Assembly: GCA_963734725.1 (NCBI GenBank)
Contig: CAVTIX010000027.1
Span: 1-64,000, forward strand
DNA length: 64,000 nucleotides
Reading direction: 5' to 3'
From: DASXKD01 sp963734725
GTDB taxonomy: Bacteria; Actinomycetota; Actinomycetes; Streptosporangiales; Streptosporangiaceae
Below, piece after piece: positions 8,878-17,300 of this stretch. A program made the position numbers and the translations under genes. A model generated the notes under the pieces. It did no database searches. It was not told where the DNA came from and saw only the letters and a program-made list of their open reading frames with translations. Numbering within the stretch: position 1 is the stretch's first letter; every line of letters starts with the position of its first letter.

Positions 8878-10274
8878 TGCGAAAAGAAGAGGACCTCCGG
8901 GCTGCCCTGCTCACGCTGGAACGCCATGCGCCCGACCCGCACGCGATGCTGGCCGCGGTGCGCTCCGCCGCCGGTGCGCCGCCGGCCCCGCGCGGGTGGC
9001 GCCGCCGGGCACGGGTGAACGGCACGCCGCGCGGCTGGGCCCGGACAGTCGCCCCGCTGGCCGCCGCGGCCGCGGTGGTCGCTGTGGTGACCGGGCTGAC
9101 CCTGGTCGCCAACATGACCGGGCCGACCCCGGCACGGCCCGGCAAGTCCCGGGTGACCCAGCCGCAGCACCCCCTGCCGCTCACCGCCGACGGGATCCCC
9201 GGTTATTTCCTCGCCACCCCGGGGAACTTGCATACGGACCAGCCCAATGGCGTTCGCCTGGACGACACCGGCATCCCGCCTTCGCTTCGCTCACACGAGA
9301 CTCTGCAGATCATCGCGACGGCCACCGGTCGGGTGGCGGCGACCGTGCGGGTACCCGGCTACGTCACCGCCATCGCGGCCAGCTCCGGCGCGTTCTTCGC
9401 GGCCGTGGTCCGCGGCCCACGGGCGTGGTTCTACGAGATCCGGCTGACCGCCGGGCACGCCAGCGCGACCGCGGCCCGGCTCCCGATCCCCACGGACACG
9501 GCGCCGATCGGGTTCATGGCGGCCTCGCCGGACGGGGGCAAGCTGGCGTACTCGACGTTCGTCCGGTACGGCGCATTCGCCGTCATCCGCAACCTCGTGG
9601 TCGCGGCCACGGCCAACGGCGCCGAGCACCGGTGGGCGGCCCCGGCACAGGAACCGACGGCGTCGATGGGCACGATGAGCTTCCTGGCCGACGGGAAGAC
9701 GCTGGCGTTCAACTGGACCGGCCCGGCGACAACGTCAGCGTCGTCGGCGCTGCGCCTGCTCGACACCACGGCGCCGGGGAACGACCTGCTGGCCGGGCGG
9801 GCGGTGCTGAGGCTGGTCAACCAATACGGCGGTTTCGCCGACTACACCATCAGCCCGGATGGCAAGACGCTCATCGGCATCCTCGCCTGCGTCCCGGGCT
9901 GCCAGCCCAGCAGCTTCTCCCCGGTCGGCGGGCGCTCGGGTCCGCTTGGCGCCGTCATCCGGTTCCCCGTGGCGGGCGGTGCTCCGGAGGTCTTTTACAC
10001 CGAACCGCCGCTGCCCGGCTCTTCTGGCCACTCCGTGAGCGCTTGCTCCGACCCGCTATGGATCAGCCACTCCGGCCGCAAGCTGCTGCTGACCTGCGTC
10101 CAGCACCGGCCCGGCACGGCGCAGCGGAAGGCGGTCACCAGGGTGCACATCTTGCTTCTGGACAACGGGCGGATCAGAGAACTGCCTTGGCTGGCGGCCA
10201 CCCCGGCCGACATCACCGCGTTCCCCGGGATCACGGCCAACGGCGGAGTGCCAGCCTTCCCGCCGAATCCGTAA
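8877..10274 (+). CDS. Membrane-anchored sigma-factor partner (probable anti-sigma) with exported propeller-like domain
   Basis: 465 residues. A short acidic/basic cytoplasmic segment of about 60 residues (MRKEEDLRAALLTLERHAPD) precedes one membrane helix near residues 60-82, followed by a long exported domain with repeated strand-turn patterns of the WD40-like/TolB sort (PDGGKLAYS, ADGKTLAFNW, SPDGKTLIGI). The 1-bp overlap with the SigE-family gene and this topology fit the partner proteins coded next to SigE-family sigma factors. No zinc-finger anti-sigma motif is seen, so inhibition of the sigma factor is inferred from context. Confidence 0.65.
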   Translation: MRKEEDLRAALLTLERHAPDPHAMLAAVRSAAGAPPAPRGWRRRARVNGTPRGWARTVAPLAAAAAVVAVVTGLTLVANMTGPTPARPGKSRVTQPQHPLPLTADGIPGYFLATPGNLHTDQPNGVRLDDTGIPPSLRSHETLQIIATATGRVAATVRVPGYVTAIAASSGAFFAAVVRGPRAWFYEIRLTAGHASATAARLPIPTDTAPIGFMAASPDGGKLAYSTFVRYGAFAVIRNLVVAATANGAEHRWAAPAQEPTASMGTMSFLADGKTLAFNWTGPATTSASSALRLLDTTAPGNDLLAGRAVLRLVNQYGGFADYTISPDGKTLIGILACVPGCQPSSFSPVGGRSGPLGAVIRFPVAGGAPEVFYTEPPLPGSSGHSVSACSDPLWISHSGRKLLLTCVQHRPGTAQRKAVTRVHILLLDNGRIRELPWLAATPADITAFPGITANGGVPAFPPNP

Positions 10275-10283
10275 TGCGTAAAC

Positions 10284-10312
10284 CCGCCCCGCGCCTGAAA
10301 AGGCGGGGGCTT
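10284..10312 (-). ncRNA. Right-end hairpin of the IS605-type element; expected 3' end of the omega RNA
   Basis: Read on the minus strand, GCCCCCGCCT, a TTTC loop and AGGCGCGGGGC make a 9-10 bp stem with one bulged C, placed 10 bp after the tnpB stop. In IS200/IS605 elements this position is the right-end hairpin, and the guide-RNA scaffold of TnpB overlaps the tnpB 3' end and finishes at the element border. The structure is visible; the RNA is inferred from family knowledge. It could also terminate the 8877-10274 gene on the plus strand, where TTTT follows. Confidence 0.5.
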
Positions 10313-10321
10313 TTCGAGTGG

Positions 10322-11473
10322 CTAGGCAGCCCGCGTCTTCAGACTAGTCTTCAGACGGCTTAGGGCTTCCACACTCGTGTGGCCGGTCTCTGCCACAGCC
10401 AGGATCACCCTGGCAGCGTTCCTGTCCCGGTCGGCGGTGTAACCGCATTCCGGGCACAGGAAAGTTCTCTGGTTCAGAGGCAATCGCTTGGTTCTCGCGT
10501 AACACTCTGAACAAGTCATTGTCGAGTAGGCGGGGGCAACCATCACCACCTTCCGGCCACCCCGCTGGCCGTACTCGACAACCATCCGCTTCAACGTCGC
10601 GATAGCTATGTCGGACGCTTTCCTGGCCATTCGGGACTGGCTAACGAATTTTGGCTTGAAGTCTTCCACGGCGATCATGCCGTGGTCGGCAATAGACCTG
10701 GCCCACTGGCGCGCGTCGTGCGCGTGCTGGCGCTGGGCCTTCCTCTGCACCTTCGCTGCAGCCTGCTTGGCTGCGTGGTAGCCCTTGGACTGTGGGCCGT
10801 GCAGCTTGCGTCCCCTGCGCCGCGCCCGGCGGGCCATCCGCCGCTGGTGCTTGGCTAGCTCCGCAGCGCAGCGCTTCCGGTGGCCGACGTAGTGGAGGTC
10901 TAGATCCGGGTCGGTGGTGACGGCCGGGGTCTTGATGCCCCAGTCGATGCCGATCTTTCCGGTGGCCTCGTCGGCAGGCTGCACGTCACGTTCAACCACG
11001 AAGCTGGCGTACCAGCAGCCCAGGCTGTCCTGGTAGACCCGTACGGATTTCGGATCCGAGGGAAGCTCCCGGTGCCAGACAACGGGGACGCTTGTTCCCT
11101 TGGGCAAAATCAACCGGCCATCTCGGATGGAGAATCCGTTCCGGGTGTACTCAAGAGATGGTGTGGCGGTCTTGCGCTTCTTCGGCCGGGGGCGGCCACG
11201 TCCTGGCACCTTGAACGAGTCGTTCAGCGCACGCATGTAGACCTGGAGGGTCTGCTGCTGGGAGTTCTGCGACCCCGTTCGCAGCCAGGAATTCTGCGCC
11301 CGCGCTGCGGTTAGCAGCTTGCCGAGTTTGGCGATCGTCGGCTTCTTGCCTGAGCGGTACTGGTGGACGCACTCATTCCACAGCCAGCGGCTCTTCGACC
11401 ACTCGGACAGCAGGAAGTCCAGGGCCTGCGACCCCGGGCGTAGCCGGTAGTTGTGCCGGACTATCTCCAGCAT
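10322..11473 (-). CDS. tnpB: TnpB, RNA-guided endonuclease of an IS200/IS605 element
   Basis: 383 residues, a full-length TnpB. The split RuvC site is complete: D177 (GIDWG), E270 (IAVEDF) and D350 (ADRDRNAA). A zinc ribbon lies between motifs II and III (C321, C324, C340, C343). The N-terminal region (about 1-170) has the wedge/REC-like pattern with NECVHQYR and QQTLQVYMRALNDSFK. TnpB proteins cut DNA guided by an omega RNA made from the element's right end and help keep the element in place. The start codon lies 5 bp from a TATAC stretch in an AT-rich intergenic segment, so a near-leaderless message is possible. Confidence 0.9.
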   Translation of the reverse strand: MLEIVRHNYRLRPGSQALDFLLSEWSKSRWLWNECVHQYRSGKKPTIAKLGKLLTAARAQNSWLRTGSQNSQQQTLQVYMRALNDSFKVPGRGRPRPKKRKTATPSLEYTRNGFSIRDGRLILPKGTSVPVVWHRELPSDPKSVRVYQDSLGCWYASFVVERDVQPADEATGKIGIDWGIKTPAVTTDPDLDLHYVGHRKRCAAELAKHQRRMARRARRRGRKLHGPQSKGYHAAKQAAAKVQRKAQRQHAHDARQWARSIADHGMIAVEDFKPKFVSQSRMARKASDIAIATLKRMVVEYGQRGGRKVVMVAPAYSTMTCSECYARTKRLPLNQRTFLCPECGYTADRDRNAARVILAVAETGHTSVEALSRLKTSLKTRAA

Positions 11474-11538
11474 GCTCCAAGTATACAGCTAAAAGCAGTA
11501 TAATCGAATATATAGACGAGATACGGCCGGACAACAAC
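11474..11538. promoter_or_regulatory. AT-rich divergent promoter region of the IS605-type element
   Basis: An AT-rich 65-bp island in otherwise GC-rich DNA, between tnpB and tnpA. It holds a consensus -10 box TATAAT at 11499-11504 facing tnpA, and TATAC steps that could serve tnpB on the other strand. No convincing -35 box is seen. Confidence 0.5.
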
Positions 11539-11906
11539 GTGGTGTACCGCTGTACGTTCCACGTCGTCTGGTGCCCAAGTACCGGCGCAAGGTGATCACC
11601 GGAGACGCGGGCACGCGCCTGAAAGAGATCATCCGGCAGGTTCGCGAAAAGCGAGGTGCACACATCACCGAGCTGGAGACCATGCCAGACCATGTGCACC
11701 TTCTGGTCGAATGCGATCCGCAGTACGGGATTCACCGGCTGGTCAAGCAGATCAAGAGACGGTCATCCCGACTACGGCGGCAGGAGTTTCCAAGCCTAAA
11801 GTCGAGGATGCCAGCCCTGTGGACGAATAGCTACTTCGCTGCCACTGTCGGCGGCGCAACCCTGGAAATCGTGAAACAGTATGTGGCTAACCAGCGCAAC
11901 CTATAG
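11539..11906 (+). pseudogene. tnpA: IS200-type Y1 transposase TnpA, frameshifted near its N-terminus
   Basis: HUH single-strand transposase. The conserved start (VVYRCTFHVVWC, from 11539) and the rest (PKYRRKV onward) lie in different frames: the sequence has three Cs after TGGTG where four would keep one frame, so one C is missing near 11570. A GTG at 11571 opens the remaining 111 codons, which include the HUH motif (MPDHVHLL) and the catalytic-tyrosine helix (EIVKQYVANQ), but that product would lack the first strand of the fold. It is either dead, a sequencing error, or rescued by slippage. Confidence 0.7.
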
Positions 11907-12012
11907 TGCGCCCCACCTCCCACAGCTAAAGCCGGGGTTCCACGACGCGTTTCTCATGAAATCTGCCCGGCGTCGCGGCGGAAGCCAGGCCGCAAGCCCG
12001 CGGCGGCGCCCC

Positions 12013-13554
12013 TCAGATCCAGCCGCTGAACCACATCCGGGCCAGCCAGGAGGTGTACGGAAGGGTCTGGCCGGTCAGCACGGGATACAGGTAGTAGAAG
12101 TTCGCGACGACGGCGAGCAGGTAGCCGCCGGCCACCGCCGCGCCGGCCACCCGGCGGTTGGGCCCCGCCCGGGCAGGGCCGAGGATCAAGCCGAGGCACA
12201 GTGTGATGGCAAGGACGAGGAACGGGTCGAACGCCACGGCGTAGTAGTAGAACTCCGTGCGATTGTCGTGCCAGAAGAACCAGAGCCATGGCGCCCAGCC
12301 CGCCGCGACGCCGATCAGCACGGCGCCCGCGCGCCAGTCACGGCGGGTCAGCCACCACGCCAGGCAGACCACCAGCGAGGCCGCCCCGGCCCACCAGATC
12401 AGCGGCGTGCCTATCGCCAGCACCTCCTGCTCGGTGGACGAAGCGACCTTGCCGCATTGATTGCCCGGCGGCAGGCAGGAGGAGTAGAAGGAGATCGGCC
12501 TGGTCAGCACCAGCCAGCCCAGCGGGTTGTCCCGGTAGGGGGATCCGGCCTCCAGGCCCAGGCCGTACCCCAGCATCGACTTGTTGTACGCGAGCCAGGC
12601 GGTGAAGGTGCCGGCCGGGTGGCCGCCGTTGAGGGCCGTGCCGTTGCGGTCGAAGCCGTAGCTGGTGGCGAACCAGCCGGTCCACGACACGACGTAGACG
12701 GCGACCGGCACGAGCGCGAACCAGACCGGCAGCCACGGCGCGTCGTTGCGCAGCATGCCGCGCCAGCCGGCGCCGAACCCGGCGGCCCGGCGGGCGCCCA
12801 CGTCCCAGGCCACGACCAGGGCCGCGAACGCGATCGCGTACCAGACGCCGTTCCATTTGGTCGCGCAGGCGCAGCCCAGGCACAGGCCCGCCAGCAGCAG
12901 CGGCCACCGGAAGCCGAGCCGCGGCCCGTCGGCGCCGCCCTGGCCCGCGGCGGCCGCGAGCGCGGCCCTGGTCCGGTCGCGGTCGATCAGCAGCAGGCCG
13001 AACGCGGCCAGCACCCAGAACATGACGAAGATGTCCAGGATCGCGGTGCGGCTCAGCACGAACTCCAGCCCGTCCAGGGCCAGCAGCAGGCCCGCGGCGC
13101 AGCCAAGCAGCGTGGAACGGGTCATCCGGCGGCCGATCCGCGCCGTCATCAAGATGGCCAGCGAGCCCGCCACGGCCACCGCGAACCGCCAGCCGAAGGG
13201 GGTGAGCCCGAACAGCCACTCCCCGACCGCGATCAGCATCTTGCCGAGCGGCGGGTGGACCACGTACTCGCCCTTGGCGCCTTCCAGGATCTGGGTGCTG
13301 CCCCGGGCGAGCAGCGCGTTGACGTTGCGGACGTGGTCGATCTCCACGCCGTGCTTCAGTATCCCGTACGCGTCCGGCACGTAGTAGGTCTCATCGAAGA
13401 GCACCGCTCGGGGCTGGCTCAGCCGGTAGAACCGCAGGAACGCGCCAAGCGCGGTCACCAGCAGTGGCCCGGCCCACCCCCACACCGCGCTGCCCGGCAT
13501 CGGCGGCACCATCCGGTCATGCAACTCTGAGCCGGAGCGCGTCGAGCTGAGCAC
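12013..13554 (-). CDS. pmt: Polyprenyl-phosphate-mannose--protein O-mannosyltransferase (PMT, GT39)
   Basis: 513-residue multi-span membrane enzyme that transfers mannose from polyprenyl-phosphate mannose to serine/threonine of secreted proteins. Seen: the catalytic D54-E55 pair in the first external loop (FDETYYVPDAY), the HPPLGK motif that follows, and about ten hydrophobic helices ending near the C-terminus. Length and motifs match the actinobacterial PMT typified by mycobacterial Rv1002c. It is divergent from the kinase-like gene at 13627. The window codes for several exported Ser/Thr/Pro-rich proteins (45619, 46961, 61352) that would be plausible substrates (inference). Confidence 0.9.
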   Translation of the reverse strand: MLSSTRSGSELHDRMVPPMPGSAVWGWAGPLLVTALGAFLRFYRLSQPRAVLFDETYYVPDAYGILKHGVEIDHVRNVNALLARGSTQILEGAKGEYVVHPPLGKMLIAVGEWLFGLTPFGWRFAVAVAGSLAILMTARIGRRMTRSTLLGCAAGLLLALDGLEFVLSRTAILDIFVMFWVLAAFGLLLIDRDRTRAALAAAAGQGGADGPRLGFRWPLLLAGLCLGCACATKWNGVWYAIAFAALVVAWDVGARRAAGFGAGWRGMLRNDAPWLPVWFALVPVAVYVVSWTGWFATSYGFDRNGTALNGGHPAGTFTAWLAYNKSMLGYGLGLEAGSPYRDNPLGWLVLTRPISFYSSCLPPGNQCGKVASSTEQEVLAIGTPLIWWAGAASLVVCLAWWLTRRDWRAGAVLIGVAAGWAPWLWFFWHDNRTEFYYYAVAFDPFLVLAITLCLGLILGPARAGPNRRVAGAAVAGGYLLAVVANFYYLYPVLTGQTLPYTSWLARMWFSGWI

Positions 13555-13626
13555 TTTGTCGATGTTACGGGTCGGCAGGCCGCGGAGCCGAGTTCACGCA
13601 GCCAGCGTGGAGGCATAACTATCTGC

Positions 13627-14175
13627 GTGGCTTCTCTTCCGATGCTCGTGGTGGTCAGCGGTCCGATGGGCTCGGGCAAGACGACCCTGGCGCACCGGCT
13701 CGCTGGGTCGGTGGGCTGCCCGGCCATTTGCCGGGACGAGATCAAGGAAGGAATGGCGCACACCACCTCCGGGTTCGTGGCGCGGCCGGGTGACGAGCTG
13801 ACGATGCGGACCTTGCCGGTCTTCTTCGGCGTGCTGGAACTGTTGTTGAGAGCCGGGGTGACCACCGTGGCGGAGGCGGCTTTTCAGGACCCGGTATGGC
13901 GCCGGGGGCTGGCGCCTCTGCTCGGCCTTGCCCGGCTCCGCATCGTGCACTGCGCGGTACCCGCGGACGTGGCGTTCCAGCGGAGCTTGCGCCGGCGGGA
14001 GGAGAACCCGCTACGGCTGGCGCATGCGGACCCTGGCCCGCCTGACGCGGCGGATCACGCCCGGTTCCATGACGCGTTCAACCGCGTTTCGCTGGATGCT
14101 CCCTGGATCGAGGTCGATACCACGGACGGCTACCGGCCCGGGCTCGCGGAGATCGTGGCGTTCATCAACGGCTAG
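13627..14175 (+). CDS. Small P-loop kinase-like ATPase (AAA_33 / zeta-toxin-like fold)
   Basis: 182 residues. Walker A GPMGSGKT sits at residues 12-19; RDEIKEGM follows where such kinases bind substrate, and RRREENPLR near residue 120 looks like a lid. This resembles small predicted ATP-dependent kinases of unknown substrate; no antitoxin partner is beside it. It starts at a GTG 72 bp from the divergent mannosyltransferase start. Confidence 0.7.
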   Translation: MASLPMLVVVSGPMGSGKTTLAHRLAGSVGCPAICRDEIKEGMAHTTSGFVARPGDELTMRTLPVFFGVLELLLRAGVTTVAEAAFQDPVWRRGLAPLLGLARLRIVHCAVPADVAFQRSLRRREENPLRLAHADPGPPDAADHARFHDAFNRVSLDAPWIEVDTTDGYRPGLAEIVAFING

Positions 14176-14236
14176 CCCTGAGCCTGGCCGACCGGCCGGG
14201 CGTTCGACTGGATGAGTTTCATGCAAGGCTGGTCGG

Positions 14237-15013
14237 GTGCCGGAATTCAACAGCGAGAACATGACCGGGGCCCGGTTCGAGGACGTGCTGCTGGCCGGCG
14301 CCCAGTTCCATCGCGCCGACCTTACCGGCGCGAGCTTCCGGCTGGTCGACCTGACCGGGGTCACGATCCGTGGCGCGGCCCTGGTAAACATGGACCTGAG
14401 CGGCATGATCGAGAACCTGCGGGTCAACGGCGTCGACGTCGTGCCCTTGGTGGAGGCCGAACTCAACCGCCGCTTCCCGGAGCGCGCCAAGATGAGCCCG
14501 GCCGACGCGGCCGGGTACCGCGAAGCCTGGGACATCCTGGAACGGTTGTGGTCCGAGACCGTCGAGCGGGCCCGGGGGCTAGCCCCGGAGCTGTTGCACG
14601 AGCGGGTCGACGGAGAGTGGTCGTTCATCGAGACCCTGCGCCACCTCGTCTTCGCCACCGACGCCTGGGTGAAGCGCGCCATCCTGGGGGTGCCGTCGCC
14701 CTGGGATCCGCTGGACCTGCCGCACGACGAGATGCCTGACGAGCCCAGCGTCCCGCGTGACCTCAGCGCGCGGCCGTCTCTGGACGAGGTACTGGTTCTG
14801 CGCGCCGACCGCATGGCCACCGTCCGCCGGGTGCTGGCCGGCCTCACCGACGAAAAGCTGGCCGGCATGACCGAGCCGGTCATCGAACCGGGTTACCCGG
14901 CGCCGGGGAGCTTCGCCGTGCGCCGCTGCCTGCAGGCAATCCTCAGCGAGGAGTGGGAGCACCGGCTGTACGCCGAGCGGGACTTCGACGCGCTGGAAGC
15001 CAGCCCTAGCTAA
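14237..15013 (+). CDS. DinB-family protein with N-terminal pentapeptide repeats
   Basis: 258 residues. Residues 8-60 show pentapeptide-repeat periodicity (ARFEDVLLAGAQFHRADLTG; ADLTGASF, VDLTGVTI). After about residue 90 comes a DinB-like four-helix bundle with the metal-ligand histidines in ETLRHLVFATDAW and EEWEHRLYAERD. DinB-superfamily proteins bind metal and often act as thiol-dependent transferases; with mycothiol in this lineage, a thiol-related role is possible but unproven. Its last four bases overlap the end of a convergent methyltransferase relic. Confidence 0.75.
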   Translation: MPEFNSENMTGARFEDVLLAGAQFHRADLTGASFRLVDLTGVTIRGAALVNMDLSGMIENLRVNGVDVVPLVEAELNRRFPERAKMSPADAAGYREAWDILERLWSETVERARGLAPELLHERVDGEWSFIETLRHLVFATDAWVKRAILGVPSPWDPLDLPHDEMPDEPSVPRDLSARPSLDEVLVLRADRMATVRRVLAGLTDEKLAGMTEPVIEPGYPAPGSFAVRRCLQAILSEEWEHRLYAERDFDALEASPS

Positions 15014-15195
15014 CCCGCTTGGGGCAGTGCCTCCGGCTTACGAGCGCGGATGGCGAGGACGACCGGGATCGGAAGGCCCGCGCCGGGGCCGAGCAGGTCC
15101 AGCACATTGGCGGCGTTGCGCTCGGCATGTGGCTTGTTCCAGCTGTCGTACCACTCGGCGTACCCGTCGTAGCGCGGCCTGGTAAGCGGCATCAT
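15010..15195 (-). pseudogene. N-terminal relic of a class I SAM-dependent methyltransferase
   Basis: A 61-codon frame whose first 40 residues (MMPLTRPRYDGYAEWYDSWN, then AANVLDLLGPGAG) look like the start of small class I methyltransferases, ending just where the glycine-rich SAM motif (LDLGCG) should begin. The remaining 20 residues are unrelated and run to a stop against the DinB gene. It is best read as a 3'-truncated remnant. Confidence 0.6.
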
Positions 15196-15481
15196 GGGCT
15201 CCTGCCGGTGCGGGGGCGCCTATGCCGAAGCTAGCTCCACACCGGGCGCCAGGCGCGCAGGATTCGTCCTGGGCAGAATCCGCCTGCAAATGAGCGATTG
15301 TCGGGGGCACAACCACGGCCACCGCTGGCGCTAGCACGAGCCAGGCGGCCCGATCATAAGCGCAATCGCGGACGCCGCGGGATTCGAACCGGGCCCTGCT
15401 GACCGCCCGCCCCGGCAGCCTGGCCGGTCACGGTGACGGCTGGCCCGGCCCCGCGGGCGGCGGGGCCGGGCCATAGCCGGT
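15196..15481. other. Non-coding gap between methyltransferase relic and lysyl oxidase gene
   Basis: No convincing gene. The segment contains GGGATTCGAACC at about 15381-15392, a T-arm-like sequence on the minus strand, but the flanks do not fold into a tRNA, and GC-rich repeats at 15440-15475 that could terminate transcription. Confidence 0.4.
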
Positions 15482-16978
15482 CTAGGGCTCCGGGTCGATT
15501 CCGTGCCAGGCGGGCACCTTCACGGTGCGGTGCCCGGGCGTGCCGCCCAGGATGACCTTTCGGAGCGAAACGTCGTTGCGAGTTGTGGTCTCGTACAGCA
15601 CTCTCTCTGGGTTCGCAACGATCTCGATGTAGTAGGTGCCGTTCGGCACGTGCGTGATATCGAACGACTGGCCAGCCAGGAATTGGAAGTAGGTGTCACC
15701 CCAGCCGAGGGGTAGTTGCTCAGCCACCCACAAGGCCGTAGGCGAGCCACATTGCCCGTCACCGAATCCCAGGGACGGGGGCTGCCAGACCGCGTGCGGC
15801 AGCAGCAAGTTGACCGGGTCGGTGGGCGCGATGCAGAACCCGACCTTCTGGCTGCGCACCGCCACCGACTTGGCCGAATTGAGCAGCGCGTACCGGGCGA
15901 ACTGCTCGAAGTGCCAGTGGTTGTGGCCCTTCTGGCTGTCGAAGCCCATGGTTCCGGCCCGGACCCGGCCGATGACGCGCCCGTTTCGCCAGAAATACTG
16001 GTAGGCCTTCATCGTTGGTGACCCATTGGAGCGGAACCCCTCGACGTCGAGGGGCCCGTTGCCGCCGATCCACACCGTCGCCCCGAAATCAAGGTAGTCG
16101 TGTGTCTGACGCCTGGGATGGCTCGCAAAGATCCCCCACGACGGCAGCGGCACCAGGTCTGGCAGCGCGGACTGCGGCGGGTGCCTGAGGGTCGGCGCGT
16201 CCGCGGGGAGCGGCGGCGCCGCCGCGCCGCGAGCCGAATGCCGACGGCTCGCAGCGCAGCAACCGGGGGGCGGGCAGCACTTGGGCGGCTTGGCCACGGT
16301 GACCTTGACTGTGGCCGTAGCGTCCTTGGCCGGGATGTGGAACAACCGGACGTATTCGGGGCTGATCGTCTCGGTCACGTGATAGACGCCCAACGGCAGT
16401 TTGACATCAGTCCCGGAGAACTGGGCCGGGTCGACCGCCCAGCCCTTTTGCACTCCCCACACCATCGCTAGCTGGAAGGGATCGGCGGCGCACAGCGAGG
16501 GGTACGGCGTGGCAGGCGGGCCCCCAGGGCTCACTCGGGCCGGGCTATAGCTATTGGGGCAAAACGAGGCTGGTCTGGTCAAGACCACCTTGCCGGCCAG
16601 GTTCCGGACCGTCAGCACGGTGAATCGCCGCAGGCCGTTCCAGCTGTCCAGGATGCTGGCTGGCAGCGGCCGGCGCACGATTCCCCCGTACGGCGGGTGA
16701 ATGATCTGGGTAATCGTTAGGGGCTTGGTGTACGACGCCCGCTGGACATCAAACTCCAGGGGCGAGGCGAGCGCCGATACCCAGATGCCGGGGTCAAGGA
16801 ATACCCGGCCGCGGAAGCCGTACAGCGTGACGCTGTGCTGGGCGGCCTCAAGTTTCAGCACCGGACCTGGGACCTTGGCAGCGCTGACGGCTGGCACGCC
16901 GGGCATGGCGATCGCGGCGACGGCCAGGCCGGCGACGGCCAGGACGCCGCGATGCGGCGCCCACTTTGTGAATCGCAT
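15482..16978 (-). CDS. Secreted lysyl oxidase family protein (copper amine oxidase), copy 1
   Basis: 498 residues with a signal peptide (cleavage near residues 33-35, AVSAA). The C-terminal 220 residues match the lysyl oxidase domain: copper ligands H352, H354, H356 (GHNHWHF), K378 (SQKVGFC) and Y430 (GWGDTYF), which in animal enzymes form the lysine tyrosylquinone cofactor, followed by ANPERVLYETTTRNDV, equivalent to the conserved NP...ESDYTNN stretch. Residues 40-260 are a bacterial N-terminal region of unknown role with a CC-rich linker. It oxidises primary amines (lysine side chains or small amines) outside the cell. GGAGG lies just upstream of the ATG. Promoter: see 17026-17053. Close paralogue at 31202-32692. 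Confidence 0.88.
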   Translation of the reverse strand: MRFTKWAPHRGVLAVAGLAVAAIAMPGVPAVSAAKVPGPVLKLEAAQHSVTLYGFRGRVFLDPGIWVSALASPLEFDVQRASYTKPLTITQIIHPPYGGIVRRPLPASILDSWNGLRRFTVLTVRNLAGKVVLTRPASFCPNSYSPARVSPGGPPATPYPSLCAADPFQLAMVWGVQKGWAVDPAQFSGTDVKLPLGVYHVTETISPEYVRLFHIPAKDATATVKVTVAKPPKCCPPPGCCAASRRHSARGAAAPPLPADAPTLRHPPQSALPDLVPLPSWGIFASHPRRQTHDYLDFGATVWIGGNGPLDVEGFRSNGSPTMKAYQYFWRNGRVIGRVRAGTMGFDSQKGHNHWHFEQFARYALLNSAKSVAVRSQKVGFCIAPTDPVNLLLPHAVWQPPSLGFGDGQCGSPTALWVAEQLPLGWGDTYFQFLAGQSFDITHVPNGTYYIEIVANPERVLYETTTRNDVSLRKVILGGTPGHRTVKVPAWHGIDPEP

Positions 16979-17025
16979 TCCGCCTCCAGTTCTCCGCCCG
17001 CACCCGAAGCGGGCAGATCAATTAA

Positions 17026-17053
17026 TAGACGCTGCGGCGATGCCTCACGTTGC
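17026..17053 (-). promoter_or_regulatory. ECF-type promoter of lysyl oxidase gene 1
   Basis: On the minus strand, -35 GCAAC (17049-17053) and -10 CGTCTA (17026-17031) are separated by exactly 17 bp, 48 bp before the start codon. The same two boxes with the same spacing precede the second lysyl oxidase gene. AAC and CGTC cores are typical of promoters read by ECF sigma factors. Confidence 0.6.
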
Positions 17054-17300
17054 CGCCGTGTCTATTCCGTGAGCAATACCGGTGACCGCCCGTGACCAAT
17101 GGCTCGGCCACCCACACTGCCGCCCCCCGGTCGCCTGGCGTTCGGCACGGCCATCCGGCGCGAACGGAGGTCTGCGAACGGTCCGCGAACGCTGGCGATC
17201 TTAACGTTGCTGACCTGAACATCCGCGGCAAAACGAACGCGGCGGCACCCGTTGCCCCAGTTGCCGGGGCACAGTTCCCCGCGCAGGAAAGGAGCCTTTC

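Larger units (their letters stand above)
10276..11945. mobile_element. IS200/IS605-family element (IS605-type, divergent tnpB and tnpA)
   Basis: Two divergent genes, a TnpB-type nuclease on the minus strand and a Y1 transposase on the plus strand, flanked by imperfect hairpins rather than inverted repeats. The end beside tnpB carries a GC-rich hairpin at 10284-10312; the end beside tnpA has a weak AGCTAAAGCCGGGG stem at about 11926-11940, a form common at the ends of this family. Boundaries are estimates to within about 10-15 bp. It lies in the space between the sigma/anti-sigma pair and the mannosyltransferase gene and disrupts neither. Confidence 0.75.

Noticed and set aside
11881..13530. 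549-codon plus-strand frame
   Set aside because: Antisense of the protein mannosyltransferase; Arg/Gln/Pro-rich shadow.
12013..14175. Toxin-antitoxin reading of the small P-loop kinase
   Set aside because: No small antitoxin frame is adjacent, and the neighbour is a mannosyltransferase gene.
15360..15400. tRNA-like GGTTCGAATCC on the minus strand
   Set aside because: The flanking bases do not form a five-pair T stem, and no acceptor, D or anticodon arm fits.
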